NCBI GenBank assembly: GCA_050084515.1
Contig: CM114274.1
Span: forward strand, 19,902,001 to 19,966,000
DNA from: Blasia pusilla
Taxonomy: Eukaryota > Marchantiophyta > Marchantiopsida > Blasiales
DNA length: 64,000 nucleotides
Direction of reading: 5' to 3'
Shown here: positions 1 through 10,961 of the stretch, piece after piece
Position numbering within the stretch: the stretch's first letter is position 1
How the letters are laid out: each line of letters begins with the position of its first letter
Program-made: the position numbers and the translations under genes
Notes under the pieces: generated by a model
What the model was told of the DNA's origin: nothing
The model's input: only the letters and a program-made list of their open reading frames with translations
Database searches by the model: none

Positions 1-2917
1 ATCAAGCCTCCAGAAGTTCATAAGACTGAAAATCAAGGTGCAATGCCCATCTCATCTGGGATCGCGCATCTCTTGGGTCATGCAATCGTTATCTTAGTCA
101 CGTGGTTCCTGGGAAGAGTCGCCTAAGGACGAATCTTTGGGGAATCTTTTCAATCAATATCAAGCTGTGAATGAATTCCCCGAACCGCTGAAAATATGCA
201 CATTTTGGCAAGAAGACTTTCAAGAAACTTGAACTTGCTCGCCTTCCAAGGACAACCGACTTGTCCTCCTCCTCCTCCATGGGAGTGGGATCTTAGTCAA
301 TCCCAATAAACCCCTTCATCCCATCATGCTTACATTTCTCCAAATGACCTTATCGTGGATAAGGAATCATGGCGATAAATCGAGAATGATCTTCGAAAAC
401 TATGAGATAGACTTTTGCACGAACCATCGACTTTTGAGGTGCTCGTAACATGATTATGGGAGGTGCGCAGTAAACGGGCACGGAAAATGGAAGATCATGG
501 AGTATTGATGTGTAAGATAAAATAAATACAACAAGATTAAATCCCTTAAAAGATCCCATAAAGAGTTGTTTAATACCTTTTTCTTGTCTAAAAATAATAT
601 ACATGGTTGTATAATTTCTTTCTTTCGGTACAAAAATCGGAACATGTTGAGACTCCAACGGATGTCGACAAGTGTAACAGGGTTATTCAAAGTTAGCCCC
701 ACGATAAGTCCACGAATGCCATGGACCCTTATTTGGAGAAATGGATATTCCCTCCTTAGGTATGTATTTTCTTCAAACGACGATTTAATATTGTTACTCA
801 CAATCAATTTCTGTCCTCTTTTAATATGAAAATAAAGTAATTTCTTAATCGATATTATTATATTATTTGAAATCCACATGTGTGGATCGGACGGTGTGCA
901 TCCCTGATAACAAGTGAAGATTAATTGCATCGAAATCATTTCTCATGCCTTCCCCGAACAATTATAGTAAACTAGGAGAAGCATGAGGGAAGAATCTCAA
1001 GCTAAATATCCCTCATGCCCAGGATTCTGACAATATCGATAAAAGTTTAGCCGCTCGACGGTGTGCGATGATGTCATAAGGGGAAAATGAACCAATAAAA
1101 GCAATTTCATTTCACAAAGTAGGATGGAGCTAGTGCGCATTTCCCATGGCTTCCAAGGACCCTTTGTACTTACTACAAGAAATATTCTTGTCCATCTTGA
1201 AGTTGACATGACATGAGGAGCATTTCAAGAAAGGACACTCCATAACAATATGATGACCAACTCGCTTGAGATGGCGAGAAGGGTTGACAATGTGTCGTGT
1301 ACCCTATCTACGTCGGGACCGGTGACATGAAGCCTTGAAGAGGGTGGGGGACCACAAACTACAACGCATTCGCTACGAGCAAGTGCCATGGAAGGTGCCG
1401 TTTGATTGATTCCGTTCTCCTCCTTATCCAAAAGCCAAGACCCCAATTGCATTGCCATTTATTCCGAAAAGAACTCGTCGCTTTCGGTGAGGTACTCAGG
1501 ATTGTAAACTCTTACCATTCATTCACAAAACGTGTCTCTGGACTCGAGATAACGGTGGCCTTCGCTCCTTCTTGCGCATCCCCATCCATCTGTCGGTCAA
1601 ATCAAAGCTTCAAAACCACTCCGCCCGTCGTTTTTCTCCTATCCGCGACTGGAGTTCTAACAGCTCTACTTCTGCTTTCCTGTCCTCCAACTTGTCAAAA
1701 TATTAAATTCTTGGCACTTGTCAAAAGTTGGTTTTGAGCATTGCGAAACAAGAGAAATGACTCCTAATCTCTCGCACATATCCACTTCTCCTTTTCAAAA
1801 TTAAACATGGCTCCTTTTTCCTAGCTATTATTTCAACTCTACTTCCAAATCTACTTTCCACGCTTGTCGTGGACAAGAATGAATATTTTAATAGATCGAG
1901 GAGACATTGATGCGAGGGCGTGATTCGCATCACTTATCCCATTCAGTCCATATAAATCCTTCGTCTATCTCAAATTCTCTTCCTTATCTTTATGGATAAT
2001 TACAGAGAAAAACATTTAGTAAGAAGAAAAGAATCGAGTAAAGAAAAGTGTACCAAAATCGCAAAGATGTGACCGTATAATAAAATTTTAATATCTAACA
2101 GCCAAATTTGTAGATAATAAATTTAAATAATCTTTAAAAATCAAGGTACTTAGGGTGACATCACATTAGTATTCGTTCAAATATCTTTGTGAAGATTTTC
2201 CTCCTTGCTTCTTCTTACCGCCACGTCTTCCTATCACATGCAATCTTTAGAGGGGACGAAGGGAGATTCTCTTCTCCTTCAAAACAAATTTAGCACACCT
2301 TTTGCCCTCTTAACTTAACTTTCTATTCAATTGAGATATCTCATCATTAGAGGAGCTCTTAAGAGACGGGTGTAAACACCATGAATAGAGGTTCTATAAT
2401 CTCATCTTCTCTTGAAAAGATCATTTTTTTCCACACACATTTTCAAAAATATTTGATATTATTTATCTTTTCTTTCCTCATGCATTCTTTCCGCAAGTTC
2501 TTTTCCCTTCTCACATTTTCTAACAATATAATTCTATTAACTAGGTCTCGCTCTAATTTTTAAATTTTGAATAAAATTTCTACCAATTGAATTTCAAGAA
2601 TTTTTTTATCATGTTCAAAGAATATTATGATTAATTATAATATCAAATAATATCGGAAAATAAAACCCAATGGTTATCTTTATATCATAAAAAAGAGACA
2701 AGACATATATAAGAGAAAGAAAAACATGCATGGTTTCGGGGGACACGTTCCCAATAAAGTAATAGCTCGTGAGTCTCCATAAGTCTTGAATCTATAATAA
2801 ACATCTTGCACAATTAAGGGAGACTAATTACTAAAATTTGAGAGCCGATTAAGGGAAATTAAAATTAAAAGAGTCAAAAAAAGTTGACCCACTCTTTTTC
2901 ATGTTTTCTTGAAATGT
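1..2917. other. intergenic, no recognisable gene
   Basis: No open frame here matches a family I recognise. The longest (minus strand, 454-939, 161 codons) is AT-rich, has no domain signature and is flanked by stops. Short minus-strand stretches near 350-440 vaguely resemble a decayed retroelement, but I could not place them. The part from about 1,980 to 2,900 is AT-rich with homopolymer runs and looks like ordinary spacer. Confidence 0.5.
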
Positions 2918-3345
2918 GTCACCTCTTTTAGGAAAGATCGGTGAGATCTAATAGAGTGCCTTCGTGAGTAGTGGAAGACAAGCTCAATAGGTCGAGGATG
3001 ACCTGCTGAGGCTCGAGAAACTTGAGAGAGCAGGTTTTCCCTTCGTTTCGGCTCATTTGGAGCCATATTGAAGAACTTACTATTTTAGGTAAGTACTATT
3101 TTGAGTATATTATCGAGTTTCTATTTTTGGTAAGTGGGCTTTGACCTCCTACATCAGGTCAAGAGCCAAGGAGGTGACTTGGGATCATAGGTTACAATGG
3201 AGAGAGCTTGGGAGAGGGGAGGAGTATACCTCAAGCAGAGAGAACTTGAGAGCTCATTCTCTCTTTGTTGAACTTCTTGGTAGGAGGCCGCAGAGCTACG
3301 GTCTTGCTTGCCTTGTGTGTGTAACCCAAGCCTCTCATTAGGAGG
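2918..3345 (+). mobile_element. truncated LTR of gypsy family A
   Basis: This stretch begins TGTCAC and aligns along its length with 11,090-11,530 and 12,788-13,220. Shared blocks include the GTGAGATCTA start, a GAGGATGACCTGCTGAGG block, CTCATTTGGAGCCATATTGA and GTGTAACCCAAGCCTCTCAT. It stops after CATTAGGAG, so the last roughly 215 bp of the LTR are missing. From its position and orientation it is probably the 5' LTR of the plus-strand element whose gag and integrase lie at 6,231-10,779. That pairing is inference, because other insertions separate them. Confidence 0.75.
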
Positions 3346-3914
3346 ACAAAACCATCACCTTCAATGGTCAATGAGAGGTCAACCATCACCGTCATCGGTC
3401 AACCGTCAACGGTCGGCCGTCACCATCAACGGTCCACTGTCCACCGTCGGCCGCCACCTAGCACGGGTAAGAGCCGCGTTCGTCCGTTGTCCACCCTTTG
3501 GTTGCCGTTACCGCCATTACGGAGGGGAGGGTCTTCCACGACCACTGTTGATTCTCTGACTTGCGCCGCCATCACGTACCTTGGTTTGGCCCCCACCGTC
3601 ATCGCGGTTTCGTCATCAACCAATGATGGCAGATGACCCAGGGTTATGGTGTTTGAGTTTTCATTTCATGTTGCTATGTTGTGATTGGTAGCCGCTCGAC
3701 GATGATCGAGTACCGTACCGTGGCGCCCGTAGCCGCAACGCGCCGCCGATTGCTACGTCGTGCCGCTCGTGGCCGTGCTGCACCGTCTCGATAGTGGAGC
3801 CGCTCCTTCACTAAGGAGCAGAGCGTGTGAATTGCTGATTGAGGAGGGTATGCCGCGGAGTGCGGTGCCCCATTCGTGAGTGCTTTGCCATTTGTAGCCG
3901 TTCCGTGCTGCCAG
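3346..3914 (+). other. GC-rich leader-like segment of element A
   Basis: This GC-rich stretch has repeated GGTCAACCGTC-like and CGTCGGCCG-like words and lies between the truncated LTR of A and the inverted LTR of B. Open frames occur on both strands but none has a recognisable domain. Its place after the 5' LTR suggests the untranslated leader or start of gag of element A, without direct support. Confidence 0.35.
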
Positions 3915-4871
3915 TGTCGTGTGCCTACTCTTCTTGAACGTCAATCTCTAGTATTACGGAAGCATACGTTCAATAGGACACGCTCTCATCGCCGACCTGC
4001 ACCGAAACGCACTCACATTAGCCTCGCTTTGGGTGAAGCGGCTTTCCAACCCACCGAGTCCTCAACTCAGCATCTCATCAAGCTCAACCTTCCTTACTTC
4101 CTAGGTTCCCAACATGGCAAGTCTTTCAAGACTTGGAACACACTTTGTGGTTAGTCCAGGAACCTAAAACGGAAATTGCGCGCCTAGCGGTCCCAATTGT
4201 TCAACGAACCTCGTGCGAGTTCCTAATCGGGACCCAAGTAATTGAATCACGGGTTGGAATCCAAGAGGGATCTCTAAGTATCACCTCAATAGACTTGGTT
4301 CAGGGTTTCAATCCCAACTCCAAACTCCCGATCCGTTCCATGCCCTTGAGCCGCCCCGTGGTGCCCAACGTGGCGTTCGAGTCCCAAGCACCCTTGGAGA
4401 CCTTCCCCTTTACTAGTACTTCTAGGGATCTCCAAACACCCCCTACCTTTGGAAAAGGATGGTCGGGCCCTTCATTGTGGCCCTCAACCCGACTCTACTT
4501 ACAGTCGTTTTCAGGTTTTTCTCAGGCGCTACTTGTGCGTTTGCAAAGATCGTTAGTGCGTCTGAACGCGTCTTGGCACTAAACCTAATGGCCATAAATA
4601 CAATCGGAAACTCTCAAACGCTAGTGGCGTCCCAAATCCGGATTCCTTCCTTTGGCAACCCACTTCCTAGACTTGACTCCTCTTAAGTCTTGATCTGCGT
4701 TTGGTCCAGGTTTCTCAGTGACGACCACAACATATGAAACGCGAAGCCTCGCTTGCGTCTCGTCTCTTGTCTCTTCTCCGAGACCACTCCAAGGCGCAAA
4801 CCATCTTAGCGTGAGCCCGCTAGTGTTCTGATGTTCCGCTTTGGCACTCGTTTGGTCATGAGGGTCGCGAA
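3915..4871 (-). mobile_element. 3' LTR of chromovirus element B
   Basis: Read on the minus strand, this matches the two solo LTRs at 7,964-8,964 and 52,935-53,936 over nearly their whole length. Its far end reads TGTCGTGTGCCTACTC on the plus strand, matching the inverted end TGTCGCGCCCCTACTC. At the other end the terminal bases are altered (CGCGAAC where CGCGACA is expected). A purine tract abuts it and integrase with a chromodomain lies just upstream on the same strand. It is therefore the 3' LTR of the minus-strand element and ties that LTR family to a chromodomain-carrying gypsy element. Confidence 0.85.
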
Positions 4872-4885
4872 CCTCACCCCTCTTT
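4872..4885 (-). promoter_or_regulatory. polypurine tract of element B
   Basis: On the minus strand the bases before the LTR read AAAGAGGGGTGAGG, a purine-only run ending where the LTR starts. This is the expected position and composition of the polypurine tract that primes plus-strand DNA synthesis in LTR retrotransposons. Confidence 0.65.
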
Positions 4886-5562
4886 AGAGATTGATGTCCT
4901 CATCAACACAAACCTTTGTTATGTCAAGTCTCCTGGGCAGCCTACCCCTTGACATCGAATTGCGTTCAGGTGGCTAACCCGCAATTCCTCTTAAGTCTGC
5001 AGTTGTCGCTTTGCACCAGTTAGAATTATTAGCATCTCCTCTTCCAATAAGCCTGGATGTTTCCGGAAGGACTAACCTATCAAATAAGCTAACTAAGTGT
5101 GTAACGTTAGACTCTTCTGGCCCATTGTTGTAAACATCCCACCAATTTATCGGTCCACAAATCGTACTATTATTGGTCGCTCTCGTATTCCACTTAGGCG
5201 CATCACTAAGTTTACTTATGTAGCCACAAGTAAGATCACCCTTAGCCCCAAGATAGATTCATCTCCCCCGCTGATGCTAGGGTGAGCCTGAGTGTCATCC
5301 AACACTGGTCCTGTTCTAGGTGCTTATCCAAATACGAGCTCTCACCTCAAATACTCCTTGTCTCTCCTCTTGACTTACATCCTAAGCATATGATGAACAA
5401 CTCATAGCCGTGCACTACCACATACAAATTGCAATTGAAACACTAGCATCGAATCTCCAAATCCATGTATTCCTTTATTGCAACACTAGTCTTTTCTAGT
5501 TACAACGGCCTTCGGCCCAAGATTCCTATGGTCACAAGTTATGTCTCTAGCTTCTCCACGTA
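4886..5562 (-). other. 3' untranslated part of element B
   Basis: This stretch lies between the chromodomain stop and the polypurine tract of the minus-strand gypsy element. I see no open frame with a recognisable domain. Its extent of about 680 bp is plausible for a 3' untranslated region plus decay. Confidence 0.5.
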
Positions 5563-6213
5563 CTAATGTATGTGCTTCTCTTGTGTCCGCTTGAAGTCTG
5601 GCAACATCTCTTGCGCGTGTTCCAAATCTTCCTCCGCAATCCAAGTTGCCTCCTTCACATGGTAGCCCTTCCATTTAACCAAGTACTTGTACTTGTTGGC
5701 TTGACGCCTCGAATGCAAGATGGTCTCCACCTCAAACTCCGGTTCTCCATTCACAATTACCGGTTGCGGTCTCAACACTTGTCTTCGCTGGAAACGCCCA
5801 TTATGTTGAAGATATTTCTTCAACAATGACACATGAAAGGTCGGGTGAATCTTGAACTCGTCCGACAGCTCCAATATATACACGTCCTCAAACGGGTTTG
5901 CCATAATCACATACGGTCCAACATACTTGGTAGACAACTTCGCAAACAACTCTTTTGGCAGAATGAGATTCTTCACACTCAACCATACTTGCTCTCCAAC
6001 TTGGAATCGTACTTGGCGCCGACTCTTGCTAGCATGCTTAACATACGTCATTTGAGCCTTTTCAAGACTTTGCCTTTCTCGCTCTTCCCGTTCTTGCATC
6101 TCTACTAACAAACCTTCTACCGTCGCTTGTCGTGTCCATGCCAATGTAGTACCCTTCGAAAGGGCTAGGTCAAGAGGCCCTTCCGGCTCTCGTCCATTTT
6201 CTAGAAGAAACAT
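5563..6213 (-). pseudogene. integrase C-terminus with chromodomain (Ty3/gypsy)
   Basis: This open frame of 216 codons is the end of a chromovirus pol polyprotein. It starts near the end of the integrase core (residues 1-20, containing NGREPEGPLDLAL). It continues through the basic linker and GPY/F module (KYVGPYVI, about residues 96-103) and FHVSLLKKY. It ends in a chromodomain (about residues 160-212) with YLVKWKGY, ATWIAEEDL and a final LPDF. Chromodomains of this type bind modified histone H3 and steer integration to heterochromatin. The catalytic core, reverse transcriptase and gag are absent: the frame breaks off at about 6,214, where plus-strand gag of another element begins. The methionine at 6,213 is only the first available one, not a real start. 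The fragment is 5'-truncated but its remaining frame is intact. Confidence 0.9.
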
Positions 6214-6230
6214 AGATTCTCCAGGGGGCT

Positions 6231-6990
6231 CGGACGGAGAAGTTGCGGAGCATCCACGACTTCAAGAGGGGCCCGGGTGAGGCTTACACTCACTTGCGTC
6301 GATTGATCAACGTCACTCAGGGGGTGACAGAGGCTCAAGCTATCCAATCATGGTACACGATGCTGGACCGGACCCTGCTGACAAGGGTGCGTGAGGGGTG
6401 CTTCTTATGAGCACCTCCCCTACGTTGAGAGATATTTTTAGGACTGCCGAGAACATTGAGCGCGACATGGCAGAGGAGAGCATCGCCACCATGAGTTCTG
6501 GGTGAGAGCACTTACGATTGTCTGCACCACCAGTGTAGCAACGTGGACTCGAAGATAGGTCGCCTTGGCACCCCGAGCTCAGGGATGATACGGGGAGGCA
6601 ATGCCACAGAGACCTGCGCCTTCATATGCGGCTCAGGAGCAGCCGCCTACAATTACTTGTTGGTCATGTGGTGGAGCCCATCATGAGCGCAATTGCACTC
6701 GTCAACGTCATGGACGTGTGCCTCAGCATGGAGGAGGAGATGGTGCTGCACCACGAGGTTATCAATGTGATTATTGTGAGAGATATGGTCATACACGCGT
6801 TAGGTGTTTTAGTTTAAACCCTGAGTTATGTCCGGACCGAGGGCCAAAGACGGCACCGGAGCGAGTAGTCGGTCCGGGTGGGCCTAGAGATCGTGCACCA
6901 GGTGGTCCCATTGGGGGATGAGGAGGTGGAGGTTCCCGTGGAGGAGGTAGAGTCCCACCACCTAGACGCGTTGAGGGAGACACCGGGCGT
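6231..6990 (+). pseudogene. gag with two zinc knuckles, element A
   Basis: The first part (6,231-6,409) reads as a retrotransposon gag capsid segment (EKLRSIHDFKRGPGEAYTHL, then INVTQGVTEAQAIQSWYTML) and ends in a TGA. The following frame contains FRTAENIERDMAEESIATM. After another break, 6,601-6,921 encodes two CCHC knuckles with spacing C-x2-C-x4-H-x4-C: CWSCGGAHHERNC and CDYCERYGHTRVRC. A Gly/Pro/Arg-rich tail follows. Knuckles of this kind bind the element RNA during packaging. In-frame stops and shifts mark it as dead. A second copy of the same knuckle pair lies at 16,294-16,800. Confidence 0.8.
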
Positions 6991-7963
6991 GAGACAGGGA
7001 TGACTGCTTAGATACAGCAGCTATAGGAGCAAATTGCCGCTATGGCATTGAGGTTACTCATGCCGGATCCATGGCATCGACATCATCTAGAGATATGGAG
7101 GATCCTAGTTGGATGTGCGGAGTTCCTTGATGGGGCAGCCGTAGAGTTGGATTCACAGCGAGGGGAAGCCATGAAACAGACTAGGCTTCCTCAGTCTTTC
7201 ACGTTGTCCGAGGCGATGAGTACCCCATCGATGGGTCTTGATTAGAGTTCCTAGAGAGTTGGTGATGTTGTTGGTGTGCAGGCACAAAGGGCAATGAGAG
7301 AAGCAAGTGCAACGACTCCAATTGCTGATGCTCATGAGGGGCATGTGTCGAGCACGTTGTTGGGGGCGGGAACTATTGCGTACTACGCTCTTTTATTTTC
7401 TGCTTCCGATATTATGACGTTGGGAGGTACGCCTGCCAAGATTTTTTGGCTGGCCGCTTTGCTATGTGAGAGTGCAGTTGGAGTTCTTGCATCATGTTTA
7501 AAGGTGATTGCAAAGGAGGTGATGGACTTGCACTTGGAGCGGATGTTGGGGCCGTCCACGTCAGATTCGTGGCAGGCTGCGGCTGCTAGGATGGCAGAGA
7601 TGCCCGCTAGACCCGCGAAAGAGCGTGCCATGGTTTCTCCTAGTGTTGGTGTTGCTGGATAACCCGGGAGAGGTCTTCCAGTTGGCGAGTTCCGGAGGTA
7701 GAGCTTCTAGTCCGCAGCGCGTCTTGTCCCAAAATCAGGGGAGCGCAACCCCTGATGTTGGGGAAAGCGTCATTCAGAGGATTGGGCTTGACGAGAGCTG
7801 ATGTGGAGCGTTGTCCATTCCCGATACAGAAATCCTTGGGTGGAGCAAGTACCACACAGTATATCACCCGACAGGAGGTCGTGGTGAGGATTCTCTCGGG
7901 ATATCCTACAGATGAGTCCGTTGTGCCAGCCTAGGCGATAGTGACAGATGCAGAGTCCTGTGA
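6991..7963 (+). other. unrecognised internal region of element A
   Basis: This lies between the gag knuckles and the solo LTR of B. The longest frame (7,276-7,662, 128 codons) is Ala-rich with a hydrophobic stretch around LLGAGTIAYYALLFSASDIM. Near 7,780-7,960 another frame reads LTRADVERCPFPIQKSLGG and YITRQEVVVRILSGYPTDES. I do not recognise either, and I see no reverse transcriptase motifs. It is probably polyprotein sequence of element A, possibly after gag and before protease, with reverse transcriptase largely deleted. Confidence 0.4.
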
Positions 7964-8964
7964 TGTCGCGACCCTCATGACCAAACAAGTGCCAAGCGGA
8001 ACATCGGAACATAAGCGGGCTCACGCTAAGATGGTTTGCGCGTTGGAGTTGTCTCAAAGAGGAGACAAGAGACGAGACGCGAGCGAGAAGTCGCGTTTCA
8101 GATGTGATGGTCGTGACTCAGAAACCTGGACCAAACGCGGAATGAGACTTGAAAGAAGTCGAGTCTAGGAAGTGGGTTGCCAAAGGAAAGATCCGGATTT
8201 GGAACGCCACTTGCGTTTGAGAGTTTCCGACTGTATTTATGGCCATAACTTTTAGCGCCAAGATGCATTTGGAGAAAATAAGGGTGCGTTGGAAAGCTTA
8301 TGGAGAGCCGGTCCAAACGCACCAAAGATCGCTACAAACGCATAAGCAGAAGCGGAGATACAACCCGAAAACGACGCAAGTGGAGTCGGGTTGAGGGCCA
8401 CAATGAAGGGCCCGAACCTCTTTTCCCAAAGGGGAGGGGTTATTGGAGAACCCCAGAAGTACTAGTAAGGGGGAAGGTCTCCGAGAGTGCTTGGAACCCA
8501 AACCCACTTTGGGCGCCACGGGGCGGCTCAAGGGCATGGAACGGAACGCGAGTTTGGGCGTTGGGTTGGAAAACCTGCACCAAGTCCATTGAGGTGATTT
8601 TAGACATCCCTCTTGGATTTCACGCCGCGACTCAATTACTTGGGTCTCGGTTCGGAACTCACACGAGGACCGTTGAACAGTTGGGATCGCTATGCGTGCA
8701 AGTGCCGTTTCAGATCCCTGGACTAACCAGGAAGTCTGTTCCAAGTCTTGAAGGACTTGCCATGTTTTGGAAGCTAGGAACTAAGGAAGGGTGAGCTTGA
8801 TGAGACGCCGAGTCGAGGACTCGGTGGGTTGGAACGCCGGTTGGCCCAGACCCGACTAACAAGAGTGCGTGTTTGGGTGCAGATCGGCGATGAGTTCGTG
8901 ACCTACTGAACGCACGCTTCCGCAACACTAAAGATTGACGTTCAACGAGAGTAGGGGCGCGACA
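7964..8964 (+). mobile_element. solo LTR of element B with 5-bp target duplication
   Basis: This 1,001-bp LTR starts TGTCGCGACC and ends GGGGCGCGACA, so its termini are inverted repeats (TGTCGCG / CGCGACA). It is flanked on both sides by TGTGA (7,959-7,963 and 8,965-8,969), a perfect 5-bp target duplication as Ty3/gypsy integrases make. No internal element sequence is present, so the copy has probably recombined down to a single LTR. It sits inside the internal region of element A and is therefore younger than A. The short frames inside it are not genes. Confidence 0.93.
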
Positions 8965-8969
8965 TGTGA

Positions 8970-9110
8970 CGTCTTGGTTGGTGGAGCAATGTTATACCCG
9001 ATGGGGTTTTCCTTGGATTACTGGGAGGAGTCAGCGTCCTACAGACCAGGATGGCAATCAGGTGATGGACGCCTTAGCTCATCACCCGTTCGATTCACAA
9101 GTTCCGTGAT
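8970..9110 (+). pseudogene. RNase H end remnant of element A
   Basis: A short stretch around 9,037-9,100 reads SYRPGWQS and, after a frame change, VMDALAHHPFDSQ. This resembles the end of gypsy RNase H, where the consensus is a Tyr-x-Pro-Gly motif followed by V-x-D-A-L-S-R. The rest of reverse transcriptase and RNase H is missing or unreadable. The position between the solo LTR and the methyltransferase-like segment fits the normal pol order before integrase. Confidence 0.45.
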
Positions 9111-9128
9111 GAGCCACGGCCAAGAGAG

Positions 9129-9530
9129 ATGGCGACCTTAGCAGCATTTAGAAGTGCCATCACTTGGCCTAGTGATTTGATTGAGGGACATGTCCATGCA
9201 GAGGATACTCTTGTTCCTGACATTTCTATGCTAAGAAGTGTCATAATAGCCGCATCAATCCGTGGAGGAGAGGTGCCACTTTGGGACTCGACTCAGGAGC
9301 TTCGACGCTTAGCCAGTGTGCATCTGCAAACCTCATGGAGCGAGACGCTTGCACCAGAGTGTGACGGGTCAAAGGAACCCCAAGTAGGCAGGAGTGCTCC
9401 TATGACCCCTTTGGACACCACCCCAATTGTATGGTGCATCCCAGAGAAGGGTATTCAGGTGTTGGATCTCTATGGAGGAATCAACACTGGGTTAGTTGTT
9501 GTTTTGCACGATGGAGTGCGCTTGTTGCGC
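9129..9530 (+). pseudogene. cytosine-C5 methyltransferase-like segment in gypsy pol
   Basis: This frame of about 134 codons runs from METs at 9,129 to a junction with a fragment of LTR B at 9,523. Its last part reads IPEKGIQVLDLYGGINTGL and then VVVLHDGVRLLR. This fits motif I of DNA (cytosine-5) methyltransferases, the S-adenosylmethionine-binding V-L-(D/E)-L-(F/Y)-G-G-I-x-T-G-L followed by an A/D-G-(I/V). The sequence after motif I, including the expected Pro-Cys catalytic loop, is lost at the LTR fragment. The roughly 100 residues before motif I are unassigned. Upstream is a trace of RNase H and downstream is integrase, so the segment lies inside pol. The call rests on one motif, so function is uncertain and the copy cannot be active. 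Captured cytosine methyltransferases are known from retrotransposons of some algae and dinoflagellates. Confidence 0.55.
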
Positions 9531-9596
9531 CCCTACTCTCCTTGAACGTCAATCTTTAGTGTTGCGGAAGCGTGCGTTCAGTAGGTCATGAACTCA
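9523..9596 (-). mobile_element. 74-bp terminal fragment of LTR B
   Basis: The plus strand reads TGTTGCGCCCCTACTCTCC onward and matches the reverse complement of the end of LTR B, through the GTAGGTCATGAACTCA block, before stopping abruptly. The terminus itself is present and the rest of the LTR is gone. The deletion that removed it probably also removed the remainder of the methyltransferase-like segment. Confidence 0.8.
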
Positions 9597-10779
9597 ATAT
9601 TGGTGGCGAGGCATGTAGACTGATGTTCAGTAGTTTGTTGCCAGATGCATGGCGTGTGATCAAGTCCAAGCATCGTTCAATGCTCCAACTCCATAGTTGC
9701 ATCCACTTTCGATCATGGCTTTAGGTTATAGATGGAGTTTGGATTTTGCAGGACCTTTACCTTTGACAAAGCGCCATAGTCGTTATATGTTGGTGATGGT
9801 CGAGCACTTCTCGAAGTGGATAGAGTTGGTTGCATTGCCTGACAAAGCAAGTGAGGGAGTAGCGTATGCCTTCCTAGATCGAGTATTAAGTCATTATGGT
9901 ACACCAGCTCAGGTGTTGACAGACCAGGGTACACTGTTTTGCGGGGAGTTTCAGGCCTTGTGTGATTAGGCACTTCTCAACCACCGTACTACTTTGCGAG
10001 ATCATTGTGAGGTGGATGGACTAGTGAAGCGGTTTGTGCAAACGGTGAAGAGAGGACTACGCAAGTATGGCTTGCAGAGAGGTTACCTATGAGATTGGGA
10101 CCTTCAGTTGCCATGGTTGGCGATGGGATACATATTCAGCATGCAGGCATCCTTAGCATCATTCTCACCATACTTGTTGCTTTATGGCCGGGAGCCAGAT
10201 TTACTTGCGGCCATTCGTCGAGATGTCGGTGAGGTGTTGAACCTTTATGACCCTGATGTATGGATGCGAACATGTTTTCATAGGGTTGAGTTGTTTCGGA
10301 GAGTGATGCCCATGGCGTTTGAGAACTTGGCGATTGCGCAACATTGGGATACGTTGAGGTATGCGACTATTTGGGGAGGTGATTATCGACCTACAATCCG
10401 AAGGTTTCATCAGGGAGACTATGTCTACTTGCAGCAGACGGCACCCATGACGTTGGATGTGACTGCAGGGCGCACCATCTTGAGAGTGCATGAGGTTTTG
10501 CCATCCGGTGTTCTCTTATTGGAGGGACACGATGGTATGGTTTGGAAGGACCACGTGCGTAACAGTGCGCCATGTCATCTTTCAAACATTGACGATATAT
10601 TTGCTTCGAGCTTAGCAATATTTTGTGCAAACTTGCGTTGTATGTTGTCTAGTTCCGCCCATGGTGGAGCCACTATGCTAGTTTGTGATGGGTGTTCGAG
10701 AGGATGGCATATGGTATGTTTGACGCCACCTCTCACTAGGGTTCCTCATGGACGATGGATATATCCCAGATGTTCATAG
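9597..10779 (+). pseudogene. integrase with C-terminal PHD-like finger, element A
   Basis: The frame opens with the end of the integrase zinc-binding domain (YWWRGM, TDVQ, then ARCMACDQV). The catalytic core follows, with the first Asp in WSLDFAGPLPLTKRHSRYML and the second in VLTDQGTLFCGEFQALC at 9,697-9,969. A stop at 9,967 and further changes follow. A second open stretch (10,108-10,776) continues the core (SPYLLLYGREPDLL) and has a GPY/F-like module (ILRVHEVLPSGVLLLEGHDG, then WKDHVRNSAPCHL). The last 46 residues (10,639-10,776) resemble a PHD finger: C, MLVCDGC, WH, C, LTPPL, P-x-G-x-W, C. Two of the eight zinc ligands are changed (second Cys to Ser; seventh Cys to Tyr in WIYPRC). PHD fingers read histone tails, so the module could replace the chromodomain in targeting. 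Dead copy. Confidence 0.82.
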
Positions 10780-10950
10780 AGTAGGTAGTTCTACATTCCA
10801 ACTTGTGTCTGTGACATGGATGAGAAGAAGGCGACTAACGATGGGGCCATATGAGCACCCGGCCTTCTTGCTCTCAGCGTCCAAGAGATGTATGTCATGG
10901 TAGGTAGGGATAGATGGCTATCTGGAGTTACAGGGACCTAACCATCAGCT

Positions 10951-10961
10951 AGGGGGGCGAT
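10951..10961 (+). promoter_or_regulatory. polypurine-like tract of element A
   Basis: AGGGGGGCGAT lies immediately before TGGAGATATTTTGG. This is the position expected for the plus-strand primer just inside a 3' LTR, and the integrase frame ends about 170 bp upstream. It abuts the duplicated LTR tail rather than the LTR start seen in the other copies. Confidence 0.5.

Noticed and set aside
454-939. 161-codon open frame on the minus strand as a gene
   Set aside because: AT-rich, no motif, and no neighbouring frames that join it. A vague likeness to a copia relic could not be supported.
8298-8794. Overlapping 148- and 164-codon frames as genes
   Set aside because: They lie wholly inside the solo LTR of element B, and the same frames recur at 53,210-53,724 and, inverted, near 4,133-4,582.
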